In this document: one piece after another, positions 8,993 to 18,094 of the stretch
Position numbering within the stretch: position 1 is the stretch's first letter
Layout: the number at the start of each line of letters is the position of its first letter
Assembly (NCBI GenBank): GCA_902777125.1
Contig: CACYSQ010000003.1
Span: forward strand, 50,230 to 114,229
DNA from: Ruminococcus flavefaciens
GTDB taxonomy: Bacteria; Bacillota; Clostridia; Oscillospirales; Ruminococcaceae
Reading direction: 5' to 3'
Length of the DNA stretch: 64,000 bases
The notes under the pieces: generated by a model
What the model was told of the DNA's origin: nothing
Seen by the model: the letters and a program-made list of their open reading frames with translations, nothing else
Database searches by the model: none
Translations under genes and position numbers: made by a program

Positions 8993-9200
8993 TCGATCCT
9001 GCCTTTCTGCCGCAACGATCAGGTCGGCAACCCTGTTACACATTATTATACTACTATTATACAACATTATTACTCAAAATGGAATAGCTCCGGGCCCATA
9101 TATTCCGTTGTAATTATAAACAAAAATTTATATTCATTGTCTATCGTTTTTGTATTTATGCACGTTTCGTGAACATTCTGTTATTTTTTTATCGAACCAC

Positions 9201-9229
9201 TTGAAAAATTCTGCCAATTGAGTTATAAT
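9201..9229 (+). promoter_or_regulatory. SigA-type promoter of gap
   Basis: TTGAAA at 9201-9206 and TATAAT at 9224-9229 with a 17-nt spacer, 33 nt before the gap start codon. Confidence 0.85.
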
Positions 9230-9261
9230 AGATATATAAATTATTTAGGAGGTAATTTCCA

Positions 9262-10299
9262 ATGTCAGTTAAAGTTGCTATTAATGGTTTTGGCCGTATC
9301 GGCCGTCTTGCATTCAGACAGATGTTTGATGCTCCCGGTTATGAGGTAGTTGCTATCAACGACCTTACTAAGCCCTCTATGCTCGCTCATCTTCTGAAGT
9401 ACGATACAGCTCAGAAGGGCTACTGCGGTATCATCGGTGAGAATCTTCACACTGTTTCCGCTGACGATGAGGCTGGTACTATCACTGTTGACGGCAAGAC
9501 CCTCAAGATCTATGCTGAGAAGGACGCTGTAAACTGCCCTTGGGGCCAGCTCGGCGTTGACGTTGTTCTCGAGTGCACAGGTTTCTACTGCTCTAAGGAC
9601 AAGTCTCAGGCTCATATCGATGCAGGCGCTAAGAAGGTCGTTATCTCTGCTCCCGCAGGCAACGATCTCCCCACTATCGTTTACAGCGTAAATGAGAAGA
9701 CTCTCACACCCGACGACAAGATCATCTCTGCTGCTTCATGCACAACAAACTGCCTCGCTCCTATGGCTAAGGCTCTCAATGACTATGCTCCTATCCAGAG
9801 CGGTATCATGAGCACTATCCACGCTTACACAGGCGACCAGATGATCCTCGACGGTCCTCACAGAAAGGGCGACCTCAGAAGAGCTCGTGCCGGCGCTGCT
9901 AACATCGTTCCTAACAGCACTGGTGCTGCTAAGGCTATCGGTCTTGTTATCCCTGAGCTCAACGGCAAGCTCATCGGCTCTGCTCAGAGAGTTCCGGTTC
10001 CGACAGGTTCCACAACTATCCTTACAGCTGTTGTTAAGGGCGCAAACGTTACTAAGGACGGCATCAACGCTGCTATGAAGGCTGCTGCTTCCGAGTCCTT
10101 CGGCTACAACGAGGATCAGATCGTTTCTTCCGACGTTATCGGTATGAGATACGGCTCACTCTTCGATGCTACTCAGACAATGGTTGCTGAGATCGGCGAC
10201 GGCCTCTACGAGGTTCAGGTAGTTTCTTGGTACGACAACGAGAATTCTTACACATCTCAGATGGTAAGAACTATCAAGTACTTCGCAGAGCTTGGCTAA
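9262..10299 (+). CDS. gap: Glyceraldehyde-3-phosphate dehydrogenase
   Basis: A 345-residue type I GAPDH with the NAD-binding GFGRIGR at the N-terminus and catalytic Cys160 in ASCTTNC. It oxidises glyceraldehyde-3-phosphate to 1,3-bisphosphoglycerate in glycolysis. The start has TAGGAGG at good spacing. It has its own consensus promoter and a strong terminator, so it is a single-gene unit. Codon choice is strikingly GCT/GTT/CTC-rich compared with neighbours, as expected for a very highly expressed gene. Confidence 0.99.
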   Translation: MSVKVAINGFGRIGRLAFRQMFDAPGYEVVAINDLTKPSMLAHLLKYDTAQKGYCGIIGENLHTVSADDEAGTITVDGKTLKIYAEKDAVNCPWGQLGVDVVLECTGFYCSKDKSQAHIDAGAKKVVISAPAGNDLPTIVYSVNEKTLTPDDKIISAASCTTNCLAPMAKALNDYAPIQSGIMSTIHAYTGDQMILDGPHRKGDLRRARAGAANIVPNSTGAAKAIGLVIPELNGKLIGSAQRVPVPTGSTTILTAVVKGANVTKDGINAAMKAAASESFGYNEDQIVSSDVIGMRYGSLFDATQTMVAEIGDGLYEVQVVSWYDNENSYTSQMVRTIKYFAELG

Positions 10300-10320
10300 T
10301 TCCATTAGACGGACAAAATC

Positions 10321-10351
10321 AAGGACGTTCCTTCGGGAACGTCCTTTTTTT
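10321..10351 (+). terminator. Intrinsic terminator of gap
   Basis: Stem AAGGACGTTCC / GGAACGTCCTT with loop TTC and a T7 tract, 21 nt after the gap stop codon. Confidence 0.92.
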
Positions 10352-10411
10352 GTAAGTCCATGACCTGAAATGAGAACCGGCGTCCCTGTATCGGAACGCC
10401 GGCGGTTTAAT

Positions 10412-11275
10412 TCAATAATTATAATTTGCGGTCTTCTTTTTCCGGAAAGCTATAACAAAGCCGGTCACGGTTATCAGCAGCACTGTGACAAGCGCAAGGA
10501 TAATCCCGATGCCGAGGTGAACATCTGAACCGAGGGAGTAATAAAAAACTGAATTTTCACCGTCATTCATTGCCTTTTGCGTCTCGGAGCAAAAGCTGTT
10601 CCCACCGATGACTGCGACAACGAAAGCCGCTGACGAAAAGGCAGCAGTGAATGCCATTGCCTTTTTGCTGAAGAAAAAGGCTATCGCAGCAATTATCAGA
10701 AGGATATAGCCTGCGAGTCCGGCGTATTTCATTACATGGGACATATTGTTCATTTTTTTCGTTCCCTTATCCTTGACCGTTATATCCTTATCGCCAGAGA
10801 GCTCTGAAATATCAACGAACTTTCCGTCTGTCGTTTTATACTCGCCCTCGTGGAAGAGAACATCGGAATAACTATACTTCCACTCATTTGTCTTTGTTGA
10901 GGCGGAGGCATTGTACAATTTATAATCGACCGTTATCGCACTGCTCTCGACCTTGTACCACGGCAGCCAAATGCTGACTATCGCGGTCACGAAGAAAACT
11001 GCGAGCACGATCAAAGGGATCAGTCCCTTTCTGCTTTTCCGATAAGCCGCAGGCTGTCCGAAGCCATACTGAGGGAGACCGTTCTGAGGCTGATAGGCTC
11101 CGTTCGGGATCGGCTGAGGCTGCGGCGAGACCGGAGCATAAGCCTCCGGCTGCGGTGAAGGCGGAACAGGGAGCTCCGGCTGTACAGCCTGCCGCTGAAC
11201 GTTCTCCTTGCCGCATTTCTTGCAAAATCTTGCTTTTTCGGTGTTTTCGGCGCCGCAGTATTTACAATAAGGCAT
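10412..11275 (-). CDS. Zinc-ribbon four-helix membrane protein, paralogue family copy 1
   Basis: 287 residues from ATG 11273-11275 (GGAGTG upstream). The N-terminus is a zinc ribbon (CKYCG...CKKCG, residues 4-22), then a Pro/Gln/Tyr-rich linker, then helix 1 ending in WLPWYKVE, an outer loop of about 80 residues, helices 2 and 3 (starting MKYAGLAGYI), a short loop and helix 4 with a basic KKK tail. The same layout recurs at 40483-41415 and in the array at 47366-51771. Predicted topology has both ends inside. Function is unknown; the zinc ribbon could bind protein or nucleic acid. Confidence 0.85.
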   Translation of the reverse strand: MPYCKYCGAENTEKARFCKKCGKENVQRQAVQPELPVPPSPQPEAYAPVSPQPQPIPNGAYQPQNGLPQYGFGQPAAYRKSRKGLIPLIVLAVFFVTAIVSIWLPWYKVESSAITVDYKLYNASASTKTNEWKYSYSDVLFHEGEYKTTDGKFVDISELSGDKDITVKDKGTKKMNNMSHVMKYAGLAGYILLIIAAIAFFFSKKAMAFTAAFSSAAFVVAVIGGNSFCSETQKAMNDGENSVFYYSLGSDVHLGIGIILALVTVLLITVTGFVIAFRKKKTANYNY

Positions 11276-11363
11276 AAAATCACTCCATATCCATAATAAT
11301 GAGCAACTTCTAAACAAATCCGGTATCCCACCGAGGGACACCGGATAATTCTTTGTTCTGCTG

Positions 11364-11756
11364 TCAGTTTTCCGAAACGCTCCGCGTCCTGTTGAGAGTG
11401 ACCTCAGTGCAGGTTTTACCGTCCTCAGAGACAAGGGATACCTTCGCGTTCACAAGGCTGTTCACAGCCTCGGAAAGTCCCGCGATAACATCGCTGAGGA
11501 TATCAGCCCTGTTCTGTGCATAGACTCTCGCCAAAGGCTGTACAGCGTCCTTTGCGAGGAACCTGAACAGCAGGCTGAGGACCTGCTCAGCATCAGCCGG
11601 AGGCTCGGCTTCGATATCAGTCCGGAAGCTCAGCCTTGTAACGCCGTCAACGCCGACTATACCTGCCATTACGGAATTATCCGCATAGCGGCTGAAAATA
11701 TCGGTGAGCACCGGGGCGATGAAGCTGAACTCCGCAGCAGAATATTTTACCTTCAT
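11364..11756 (-). CDS. Uncharacterised 130-residue protein downstream of metK
   Basis: Starts at ATG 11754-11756, one base after the metK stop codon, so it is probably co-transcribed under the SAM riboswitch. The sequence MKVKYSAAEFSFIAPVLTDI... has no signal peptide or helix spanning the membrane and reads as an alpha/beta protein (GIVGVDGVTRLSFRTDIEAE, then long helices). I do not recognise a family. Its stop is followed by the divergent-unrelated zinc-ribbon gene 88 nt away. Confidence 0.65.
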   Translation of the reverse strand: MKVKYSAAEFSFIAPVLTDIFSRYADNSVMAGIVGVDGVTRLSFRTDIEAEPPADAEQVLSLLFRFLAKDAVQPLARVYAQNRADILSDVIAGLSEAVNSLVNAKVSLVSEDGKTCTEVTLNRTRSVSEN

Positions 11757-11757
11757 T

Positions 11758-12942
11758 TTATGCAAGGGCTGCCTTGAGAGCCTCTGTGCGGTCGGTCTTC
11801 TCCCACGCAACACCGAGGTTTTCCCTGCCCATGTGACCGTAAGCAGCAAGCTGTCTGTACTGCGGCTTTCTGAGCTTGAGCATCTCGATGATAGCTGTCG
11901 GACGGAGGTCGAATACCTTGCCGACTGCCTCGGAGAGCTTGTCCTCGTCCACCTTTCCTGTGCCAAATGTGTCAACGAGTATGGAGATAGGCTTAGCTAC
12001 GCCTATAGCGTAAGAAAGCTGTACCTCGCACTTGTCAGCGAGACCTGCTGCAACGATGTTCTTGGCGATGTATCTTGCGGCATATGCAGCGCTGCGGTCA
12101 ACCTTCGTCGGGTCCTTGCCGGAGAAAGCTCCGCCGCCGTGACGGGAATATCCGCCGTATGTATCAACGATGATCTTGCGTCCTGTGAGACCGCTGTCGC
12201 CCTGAGGACCGCCGACAACAAAGCGTCCGGTGGGGTTGATGAAGATCTTGGTGTTCTCGTCCATGAGCTCAGCCGGGATAACCTCTCTGATAACGAATTC
12301 CTCGATGTCCTTGCGAACCTGTTCGAGGGAGATATCAGCGGAATGCTGGGAGGAAACGACTACTGCGTCAACTCTTACGGGCTTGCCGTTGTCGTACTCA
12401 ACTGTTACCTGAGACTTGCCGTCGGGACGGAGATAACGGAGAGTGCCGTCCTTTCTGACCTCAGTGAGCCTGAGAGCGAGCTTGTGAGCAAGGGATATCG
12501 GAAGCGGCATGAGCTCAGGAGTCTCATTGCAGGCAAAGCCGAACATGATACCCTGATCGCCTGCACCGTTTGATAGTCCGTCGTTCTCGCTGTTCTCCTC
12601 GCGGTACTCGAAAGCCTCGTTTACGCCCATTGCGATATCAGGCGACTGACCATCGATAGATGTGAGAACGGCACAGGTATGTGCATCGAAGCCGTACTTA
12701 GCGCGGTCGTAGCCGATATCGGTAACGACCTGACGGGCTATCTTGGGGATATCAACGCTCGCAGTGGTCGAAATTTCGCCCATAACGAGTATCATACCTG
12801 TTGTGACGCAGGTCTCGCAGGCAACTCGCCCCATTTTGTCCTGCTCGAGGATAGCGTCGAGTACAGCGTCCGAGATCTGGTCGCATATCTTATCGGGGTG
12901 ACCTTCTGTGACCGACTCCGAAGTGAAAAAACATCTGCTCAT
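11758..12942 (-). CDS. metK: S-adenosylmethionine synthetase
   Basis: A 394-residue MetK with [30 protein letters not shown] and [19 protein letters not shown], covering the ATP, methionine and phosphate sites. It makes SAM from methionine and ATP. ATG 12940-12942 follows a strong CAGGAGG. The 160-nt leader carries a SAM-I riboswitch and terminator, so expression should drop when SAM is plentiful. Confidence 0.98.
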   Translation of the reverse strand: MSRCFFTSESVTEGHPDKICDQISDAVLDAILEQDKMGRVACETCVTTGMILVMGEISTTASVDIPKIARQVVTDIGYDRAKYGFDAHTCAVLTSIDGQSPDIAMGVNEAFEYREENSENDGLSNGAGDQGIMFGFACNETPELMPLPISLAHKLALRLTEVRKDGTLRYLRPDGKSQVTVEYDNGKPVRVDAVVVSSQHSADISLEQVRKDIEEFVIREVIPAELMDENTKIFINPTGRFVVGGPQGDSGLTGRKIIVDTYGGYSRHGGGAFSGKDPTKVDRSAAYAARYIAKNIVAAGLADKCEVQLSYAIGVAKPISILVDTFGTGKVDEDKLSEAVGKVFDLRPTAIIEMLKLRKPQYRQLAAYGHMGRENLGVAWEKTDRTEALKAALA

Positions 12943-12961
12943 AAAAAAACCTCCTGAAAAT

Positions 12962-12990
12962 AAAAAAGACGCACTCGCAGAAGTGCGCTG
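12962..12990 (-). terminator. Riboswitch-controlled terminator before metK
   Basis: On the minus strand GCGCACT-TCTGCG-AGTGCG is followed by a T6 run, placed between the SAM aptamer and the metK ribosome site. It is the expected OFF-state hairpin. Confidence 0.85.
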
Positions 12991-13000
12991 TTTTTTTGAA

Positions 13001-13105
13001 AAACTCCTCATCTTCCGGATAAACCGCAGGATTTAGCACCTTGTCTGGTATACAGTCAGGTTGCCGGGCTTCACAGGACCTGTTTCCTCCGCCGCTCTTG
13101 ATAAG
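13001..13105 (-). promoter_or_regulatory. SAM-I (S-box) riboswitch
   Basis: The minus strand begins CTTATCAAGAG (13105-13095), then GCGGCGGAGG, GAAGCCCGGCAACC and GGTGCTAAATCC, which are the conserved P1, P2/kink-turn and J3/4 elements of the SAM-I aptamer in order. It lies upstream of metK and a Rho-independent terminator. Confidence 0.95.
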
Positions 13106-13117
13106 GTTTATATTGAC

Positions 13118-13146
13118 ATTATACTACAAAAAACTTACCTTGTCAA
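13118..13146 (-). promoter_or_regulatory. SigA-type promoter of the metK leader
   Basis: Minus-strand TTGACA (13146-13141) and TATAAT (13123-13118) with a 17-nt spacer, directly upstream of the riboswitch. Confidence 0.9.
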
Positions 13147-13270
13147 TAGGCAATTGCCCTTGTGCAACAATTTTTTCAGGAAGCCTCTGTTTCTGCGTCC
13201 GCAAAACAAACGAGCCTCCGGTTAGGGAAGCTCATCTGCCATGATATAGGGATTATTGGGGATTTAATAA

Positions 13271-13507
13271 TTTAATGTTGGGGTAAACATTAAACTACCA
13301 TGAAAAACGGCTTCCGGATTTCTCCTTCAGCATTTTTATTATAACCTATTTATGTGTAGATTGTGTGATATTCAGGCGAAATAGGTATTACCAATCTGTA
13401 AAATTTTTGTTAATAAGGTTGCAAGAATTTTCAACGTCTGTCCCCGTTGAGATCGGCGTACTCAGAAGAGCCATCGGCAAACTCACGTCCCATTTTTCAA
13501 GGGGACA
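13271..13507. other. Gene-free region with two inverted repeats
   Basis: Between the metK promoter and the histidine kinase stop (13147-13510) no gene is supported. A perfect 9-bp hairpin TTTAATGTT/AACATTAAA lies at 13271-13294. A longer-range pairing joins 13439-13450 with 13497-13507 (11 bp with one bulged G, TGTCCCC/GGGGACA plus TTGA/TCAA) around a 46-nt loop just beyond the kinase stop; it could end that transcript, though it lacks a T-run. Confidence 0.5.
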
Positions 13508-13510
13508 TTT

Positions 13511-14962
13511 TTATTTCACGTCGCTTATCCTGAACCAGAAGGTCGAGCCCTTGCCGAGTGTGCTGCGGACGCCGTAATCGTAGTTGTGCAGCTTCAGCAC
13601 CGCCTTGACTATCGAAAGTCCCAGACCTGTGCCGACCACCTCACGCTTGTGGTTCTCGGAACGGTAATACTTGTCGAAAATGAGCTTTATCTTGTCCTCC
13701 TCGATACCGTCGCCGGTATCCTCGACCTCGATGAGAACGCCCTCGGGAGTATTGATCTGCCGCACGAAAACCTGCTTGTCCTCGCCGGTATAGTTTATGG
13801 CGTTGTTGATGAGGTTGTAGATGACCTGCTCGATCTTCACGACATCGCAGCAAACCGTTCTTTCGCTGTCGGGTGTGAAGTTGATGGTATAACCCATTTT
13901 CTCGGAAATGCCCTTGAAACGGTCGATGATCTCGCTGAGCTTGCCGCTTATCTCGAATTCGGAGGGATTGAGCTTCTGCTTGCCGCTTTCGAGCTTGGAG
14001 AGATCGAGGATATCGTTCACCATGAGGGACAGACGGTCTGTCTCGTTGATGATGATCTCGAGGTGCTCATTGCGCTTCTTGGGATTATCACCGGAGAGAT
14101 CGCGTATCATCTCGGCGTAGGCCTTCAGCATGGTAAGAGGCGTCCGGAGATCATGGGAGACGTTCGCGATAAGGTCGCGCTGCATATTGTCCACGCGGGA
14201 GAGCTCAGTTTCCGCATAGGTCAGCGTATCGGCAAGCTTTTTCGCTTCGAGGTAGCCTCTGCCGTCGAATTCGGTGCTGAAATCGCCCTTCGCGAGCTGT
14301 TCTGCGGACTTGGTTATCTCCGCGATAGGACGCGCGATGCGTCTTGAAAGGAACAGCGATATCACAAAGGCGAAGATTATGAGCAGAACGGTTATCAGCA
14401 TGAGCTGACGCTTGATGATGTAGACCGTTGAGCCGACCGGAACGAGCACTGAATTTATCAGGAGATAGCCGCTCGGATTGTTCTTATTGCCGAGCGTCCG
14501 TCCGTAGAGCAGCATATTGTAGCCGCTGCGAGGATTTTTCATGGTATAGCGTATCGTCCTGTCCTCGCTTTCGAGGATACTGAAAATGTAGATGCTGGTC
14601 TTGTTCACTCTGCCGTGGATAAGGCAGTCGCCGAGCGTTTCGACCGAATATATCGACCTTTCGTACCTGTCGAGTATCTCGACGCAGAGGTCATTGTCGT
14701 GGGCAATGGTCTCCACCTTCGACTGGAACTCCGACCGCGTCATTTCGCCTGCCGCGAGCCTGTCGTAGCAGCTCGAGATCTTGTCCGCACTGCTTGCCGC
14801 AGCACGGGTCTTCATGTTCTCGTAGAAGTTTTCGAGGAAGAAAATCTGAAACACCCAAAGCAGCACGAATACCATTATGGTGAAGGTTATAAAGTAGAGC
14901 CAGACCTTGAATTTAAGCGGTATACGGCTGTTTGCACTGCGGAGCTTACTGATCGCACTCAA
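13511..14962 (-). CDS. Sensor histidine kinase (PhoR/ResE-like)
   Basis: 483 residues: helix 1 (about 18-42), an outer sensory region of about 145 residues, helix 2 (about 186-206), HAMP, a HisKA domain with phospho-acceptor H270 in NVSHDLRTPL, and an ATPase domain with NLINNAINYT (N box), DTGDGI (G1) and GTGLGL (G2). The predicted start is a TTG inside the last codons of the response regulator gene, so it is translationally coupled; the exact start is uncertain. With the regulator it forms one two-component system; the signal is unknown. Confidence 0.93.
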   Translation of the reverse strand: MSAISKLRSANSRIPLKFKVWLYFITFTIMVFVLLWVFQIFFLENFYENMKTRAAASSADKISSCYDRLAAGEMTRSEFQSKVETIAHDNDLCVEILDRYERSIYSVETLGDCLIHGRVNKTSIYIFSILESEDRTIRYTMKNPRSGYNMLLYGRTLGNKNNPSGYLLINSVLVPVGSTVYIIKRQLMLITVLLIIFAFVISLFLSRRIARPIAEITKSAEQLAKGDFSTEFDGRGYLEAKKLADTLTYAETELSRVDNMQRDLIANVSHDLRTPLTMLKAYAEMIRDLSGDNPKKRNEHLEIIINETDRLSLMVNDILDLSKLESGKQKLNPSEFEISGKLSEIIDRFKGISEKMGYTINFTPDSERTVCCDVVKIEQVIYNLINNAINYTGEDKQVFVRQINTPEGVLIEVEDTGDGIEEDKIKLIFDKYYRSENHKREVVGTGLGLSIVKAVLKLHNYDYGVRSTLGKGSTFWFRISDVK

Positions 14963-15626
14963 ACTTGTATCCCATTCCTCTCAGTGTAACGATGAACTTT
15001 CTGTACTCGCCGAGGCTGTTGCGGAGCATTTTAATATGTGTATCGACCGTTCTGTCATCGCCGAAGAAATCGTAGCCCCAGACCTCCTCGAGGAGCTTGT
15101 CACGGGTGAGGGCGATGTTGCGGTTCTTGACGAGGTAGAAGAGGAGGTCGTACTCCTTGGGGGTCATGGAAACCTTTTCGCCGTTGACGTAGACCTCTCT
15201 GCCGGGGATATCGACATCGAGCCCCTCGAACGTGAATTTCTCCTGAACAGGGGCTTCCGGAGTCTGAGCAGCGCGTTTCAGCACAACCTTGACCCTCGCC
15301 ATGAGCTCCTTGGGTGAAAAAGGCTTTACAACGTAATCATCAACGCCTATCTCGAAGCCGAAGAGCTTGTCGTACTCCTCGCCTCTCGCGGAGAGCATGA
15401 TTACCGGTATCTTCTTGGTCTTGTGTATCTCCTTGCAGGCGGAATAGCCGTCAAGGCGGGGCATCATGACGTCCATGATTATGAGGTCGTAGTCGTTTTC
15501 GAGGCAGAGCTTTACCGCAGCCATGCCGTTTTCAGCCTCAGTGACCTCATGTCCCTCAAATTCCGCATATTCGCGGACTACCTTTCTAATATTGACTTCG
15601 TCGTCAACAACCAGTATATGTGCCAT
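14946..15626 (-). CDS. OmpR/PhoB family response regulator
   Basis: 226 residues: receiver domain with acidic pocket VDDE, phospho-acceptor D52 (IIMDVMMP) and switch Lys in VKPFSPKEL, then a winged-helix DNA-binding domain (LTPKEY-type MTPKEYDLLFYL, VWGYDFFGDDRTVDTHIKMLR). ATG 15624-15626 follows GGGAGGAAG. It precedes and overlaps the kinase gene by 17 nt. Confidence 0.96.
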   Translation of the reverse strand: MAHILVVDDEVNIRKVVREYAEFEGHEVTEAENGMAAVKLCLENDYDLIIMDVMMPRLDGYSACKEIHKTKKIPVIMLSARGEEYDKLFGFEIGVDDYVVKPFSPKELMARVKVVLKRAAQTPEAPVQEKFTFEGLDVDIPGREVYVNGEKVSMTPKEYDLLFYLVKNRNIALTRDKLLEEVWGYDFFGDDRTVDTHIKMLRNSLGEYRKFIVTLRGMGYKFECDQ

Positions 15627-15683
15627 AAACTTCCTCCCTGTTGTAAAGTGAGCTTCCGGAAGCGAGCTTCCGTTTCTTCATTT

Positions 15684-15712
15684 ATTATACCATTATAACC
15701 TACAAAAGTGTA
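15684..15712 (-). promoter_or_regulatory. Possible extended -10 promoter for the two-component genes
   Basis: Minus-strand TGGTATAAT (with -10 at 15689-15684) has the TGn extension; the -35 (TACACT) is weak. The leader carries two copies of GAGCTTCCG around 15650-15672. Confidence 0.45.
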
Positions 15713-15781
15713 TATTCTGTGAAAAAATAATTAAAATTTGCTGTGTTTTTATAATTTTTGTATCAGTTCTCAATTTTACGA

Positions 15782-15810
15782 TTGACTTTTTCTGTAATAT
15801 TTGCTATAAT
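15782..15810 (+). promoter_or_regulatory. SigA-type promoter of the phosphodiesterase-pfk operon
   Basis: TTGACT (15782-15787) and TATAAT (15805-15810), 17-nt spacer, 35 nt before the start codon. Confidence 0.88.
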
Positions 15811-15845
15811 GTATTAGGTTAAAAAGAATGAAGGAGGTGGTTGAA

Positions 15846-18089
15846 ATGAAATTCAATAATCCGCTGGCAGCAGCTTTCGTCATAACTACTGCTACGGTAA
15901 TGATACTCGCTTACTGCTATCTTTATCCCGAATATGCGCTGACAGCCTCGATAGTCTACATTTCGACCATGTTCTTCCTTACGGTGATCCTCTCCCTCGT
16001 AGGGTGGCTCTATAAAAAGCACAAGAATTCAGTCGATGATACCGATATCGCCAATATCACCGAAAATCTCAACACGGAAATGATCCTCTGGAGAGACGAC
16101 TGTTCCGATATATATATCAACAACAAGCTCAAAAAGCTCATCGGCACTGAACAGAATCACCATAAGGGACAAAAGCTCCTGTGCAAGACCTTCGGGCTCG
16201 AAAAGCTCAGCCCCGAGGCTATCACCATGATAACAGGCAATGCCTCCCATGAGGCAAAATTCACCAATAACAAGGGCGGCGTAATCACTATCGCTTGGAG
16301 CACCTCCCTCGTAAAAAAGCGCAAGAAATACTCGCTCTTCCTCAGCACAGGCTTCAATCTCACCGATATCAAGAAGATGAAGCTCAGTCTCGCAAGCGCC
16401 AACGACTTCTTCAATTCCTCTATGGAGCTCGCCGAGATCGGCGTTATCATGAGCACTGACCGCAAAAACTTCCGTGCATCGCCCGAAATGGTGCGTATGC
16501 TCGGTCTCAGGTCAGGAAGCATCACTCTCTCGGAATTCCGCGCCCTCGTCCACCCCAATGACAGGATACAGTTCGATACCGCTCAGAGTGCCAAGAATTC
16601 CAGCGATGTCAGAAGCACAGACATGAGAATGAAGTCCGCTGACGGCACCTACCGCTGGTATTCCTACCGCTACAAGTACATTCAGGGCACCGATAATACC
16701 CTCCCCCTCCTCGGAGGAGCTATCCTCGATGTCACTCAGGAGCATGAGAAGGACCTCCTCATTGAGCGTCTCGCCTACATCGACGAAGTTACGGAGATCG
16801 CAAACCGCATCAAGCTCATGGACGTTGGTCAGGAGACCTACGAAACCGCAAAGCTTCTCGAATACTCCTACTGGATAGTCGTTCTTGATATCGACCGCTT
16901 CCACATTATCAACGACACCTGCGGCTATACCAACGGCAACTACATACTCAAGAATTTCGCCCATATCCTCTATAAATTCGTTACTCCCGGCGGCCTCGCA
17001 GCGCGTATGAGCGGCGATAACTTCGCGCTTGTGCTGAGAGACTACGGCGACGACGAGCTTCCCGTCCGCACAGCCCGCGATATACAGGAGGAATTCGCAA
17101 AGCTCGCCGTGGACGAGTTCTCGGCGATAAGCCTTACCTGCTCTGCCGGATATTCAAAGCTCCCGGAGGACGGCGATTCCTTCCTCGAGGTGCTCGAACA
17201 CGCTGAATTCGCCCTCAAGACGGGCAGCGGCACTCAGGGCAGCATTTGTGGCTATGAGCCGAGTATGCACGATTCAATCATCGGCAACACTGAGCTCGAA
17301 AAGGCTCTCGCAGTTGCGATAGAAAACAACGAGCTCCAGCTCTTCTACCAGCCCAAGATCAACCTCGAAACCGGTCTTATCATGGGCGTTGAGGCTCTGA
17401 TACGCTGGATAAAGCCCGACGGAACTATCGTCAAGCCCGACCAGTTCGTGCCTATCGCGGAAAGCTCTCACCTCATCGGCAAGATAAGCGAATTCGTCCT
17501 CACAGAGGGCTGCCGTCAGAACGTTCTGTGGCAGAAAATGGGCTATCCGCCGATAGTTATGTCCATAAACTTTGCCTCGTCCGACTTCTACCAGAAGGAT
17601 CTCCGCGACAAGGTCTTTGAGGCTCTCGCAAGATCAGGACTTGAGTCAAAATGGCTCGAGGTCGAGCTTACCGAGACACTTGCACTCAGCGATATCGACT
17701 TCGCGGTCGATCAGATGAACAAGCTCCGTGACCTCGGAGTGAAGCTCGCAATGGACGACTTCGGCACAGGCTACTCGTCACTGAGCTATTTGCAGATACT
17801 CCCGATAACGCTCCTGAAACTCGACCGCTCGTTCATTACCGATATCGAGCACGACAATATCGCTTTTGAGATCGTTTCAGCCGTTATCAGGATCGCAAAA
17901 TCCAAGAAGATAGAAACTATCGCGGAGGGCATCGAGAACCCCAATCAGGAGGAGATCCTCCGCAAGGCAGGCTGCGATTACGGTCAGGGCTACCTCTACG
18001 GCAAGCCCATGCCTGCAAATGAACTCGAGCGTTTTTTTGAGGAAAATATAAAATCTTCCAGCAACAGATCAAATAACGAACGGAGGTAA
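15846..18089 (+). CDS. PAS-GGDEF(degenerate)-EAL c-di-GMP phosphodiesterase
   Basis: 747 residues from ATG 15846 (AAGGAGGTGG upstream). Two N-terminal helices (about 5-25 and 33-55) anchor it; a PAS domain lies at about 190-295, a GGDEF domain at about 310-470 and an EAL domain at about 485-740. The cyclase motif is SGDNF (389-393) instead of GGDEF, so cyclase activity is unlikely. The EAL domain keeps EAL (516-518), the SINFASSDF Asn, EVELTET Glu, AMDDFGTGYS, LLKLDRSF Lys and IAEGIEN Glu, so it should hydrolyse c-di-GMP. It is 5 nt upstream of pfk. Confidence 0.93.
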   Translation: MKFNNPLAAAFVITTATVMILAYCYLYPEYALTASIVYISTMFFLTVILSLVGWLYKKHKNSVDDTDIANITENLNTEMILWRDDCSDIYINNKLKKLIGTEQNHHKGQKLLCKTFGLEKLSPEAITMITGNASHEAKFTNNKGGVITIAWSTSLVKKRKKYSLFLSTGFNLTDIKKMKLSLASANDFFNSSMELAEIGVIMSTDRKNFRASPEMVRMLGLRSGSITLSEFRALVHPNDRIQFDTAQSAKNSSDVRSTDMRMKSADGTYRWYSYRYKYIQGTDNTLPLLGGAILDVTQEHEKDLLIERLAYIDEVTEIANRIKLMDVGQETYETAKLLEYSYWIVVLDIDRFHIINDTCGYTNGNYILKNFAHILYKFVTPGGLAARMSGDNFALVLRDYGDDELPVRTARDIQEEFAKLAVDEFSAISLTCSAGYSKLPEDGDSFLEVLEHAEFALKTGSGTQGSICGYEPSMHDSIIGNTELEKALAVAIENNELQLFYQPKINLETGLIMGVEALIRWIKPDGTIVKPDQFVPIAESSHLIGKISEFVLTEGCRQNVLWQKMGYPPIVMSINFASSDFYQKDLRDKVFEALARSGLESKWLEVELTETLALSDIDFAVDQMNKLRDLGVKLAMDDFGTGYSSLSYLQILPITLLKLDRSFITDIEHDNIAFEIVSAVIRIAKSKKIETIAEGIENPNQEEILRKAGCDYGQGYLYGKPMPANELERFFEENIKSSSNRSNNERR

Positions 18090-18094
18090 ATCAC

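Noticed and set aside
16983-17040. Active diguanylate cyclase
   Set aside because: The signature is SGDNF in place of GGDEF, so only the phosphodiesterase half is likely to work.
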